Shown: positions 32,807 through 32,832 of the stretch, in pieces | Layout: every line of letters begins with the position of its first letter | Numbering within the stretch: the first letter of the stretch is position 1 | From: Alphaproteobacteria bacterium | GTDB lineage: Bacteria > Pseudomonadota > Alphaproteobacteria > UBA9219 > RGZA01 | Assembly (NCBI GenBank): GCA_033762625.1 | Contig: JANRLI010000014.1 | Span: 1-32,832 of the forward strand | Length of the DNA stretch: 32,832 nucleotides | Direction: 5' to 3' | The notes under the pieces: model-generated | What the model was told of the DNA's origin: nothing | Seen by the model: only the letters and a program-made list of their open reading frames with translations | The model's database searches: none | Program-made: the position numbers and the translations under genes

Positions 32807-32832
32807 GGGGGCTCCGTTATAGGGTATGATAA

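Overview
This window comes from a motile alphaproteobacterium. The evidence is the CtrA/ChpT phosphorelay pair, which is largely restricted to Alphaproteobacteria, and a fliF-fliG-fliH-fliN-flbD gene order like the CtrA-controlled fliF operon of Caulobacter. The flhA-flhF-flhG block and the moderate base composition (a little under half G+C by eye) would suit a Rhodospirillales- or Micavibrio-like lineage, but that placement is inference. I see no rRNA, tRNA, insertion sequence, prophage or CRISPR array. Almost all of the window is protein-coding.

Layout. Positions 1-2743 are minus-strand: a Cys-rich lipoprotein cut by the left edge, a RadC-family JAB protein, methionine aminopeptidase (map, 4-nt overlap with radC), and an unknown 185-residue protein closed by a clear terminator. 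Positions 2900-10600 hold housekeeping genes: greA with a terminator-like leader hairpin, a DedA-type membrane protein, an AT-rich unknown gene behind a palindromic promoter, an ABCB-type exporter, acpP-fabF, a YqaA/DedA membrane protein, an exported thioredoxin-like protein, an unknown protein, and NAD kinase. Positions 11519-15851 run on the plus strand: chpT, a CheY-like regulator, cheB, cheR, an SGNH/sialate-O-acetylesterase-like hydrolase and a small membrane protein. ctrA (minus) and fliI-fliJ (plus) diverge from a TTAA-rich intergenic region at 16596-16810. From 29555 leftwards to 18561 lies a long minus-strand flagellar block: fliF, fliG, fliH, fliN, flbD, flhA, flhF, flhG and a fliK-like gene. 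A GT-C-like membrane protein diverges from fliF and is followed by fluC/crcB. A convergent ahpD closes the window.

How it fits together. CtrA is the master regulator that fires early flagellar genes in alphaproteobacteria, and ChpT passes phosphate from CckA to it. Here the relay genes sit between chemotaxis adaptation genes (cheB, cheR) and the flagellar export/basal-body genes. This suggests coordinated control of cell cycle, flagellum assembly and chemotaxis. FliF-FliG-FliN form the MS-ring/C-ring, FliH-FliI-FliJ the export ATPase, FlhA the export gate, FlhF-FlhG place and count flagella, FliK sets hook length, and FlbD activates late sigma-54 promoters.

Most of the window is conventional. 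The points most worth a second look are: (i) two putative glycan-acting genes attached to motility genes (esterase behind cheR, GT-C-like protein opposite fliF); (ii) repeated TTAA-type elements between ctrA and fliI, and an exact TTAACCAT between fliF and the GT-C-like gene; (iii) a greA leader resembling the E. coli GraL arrangement; (iv) a promoter with a palindrome over its -10 box in front of an AT-rich unknown gene.
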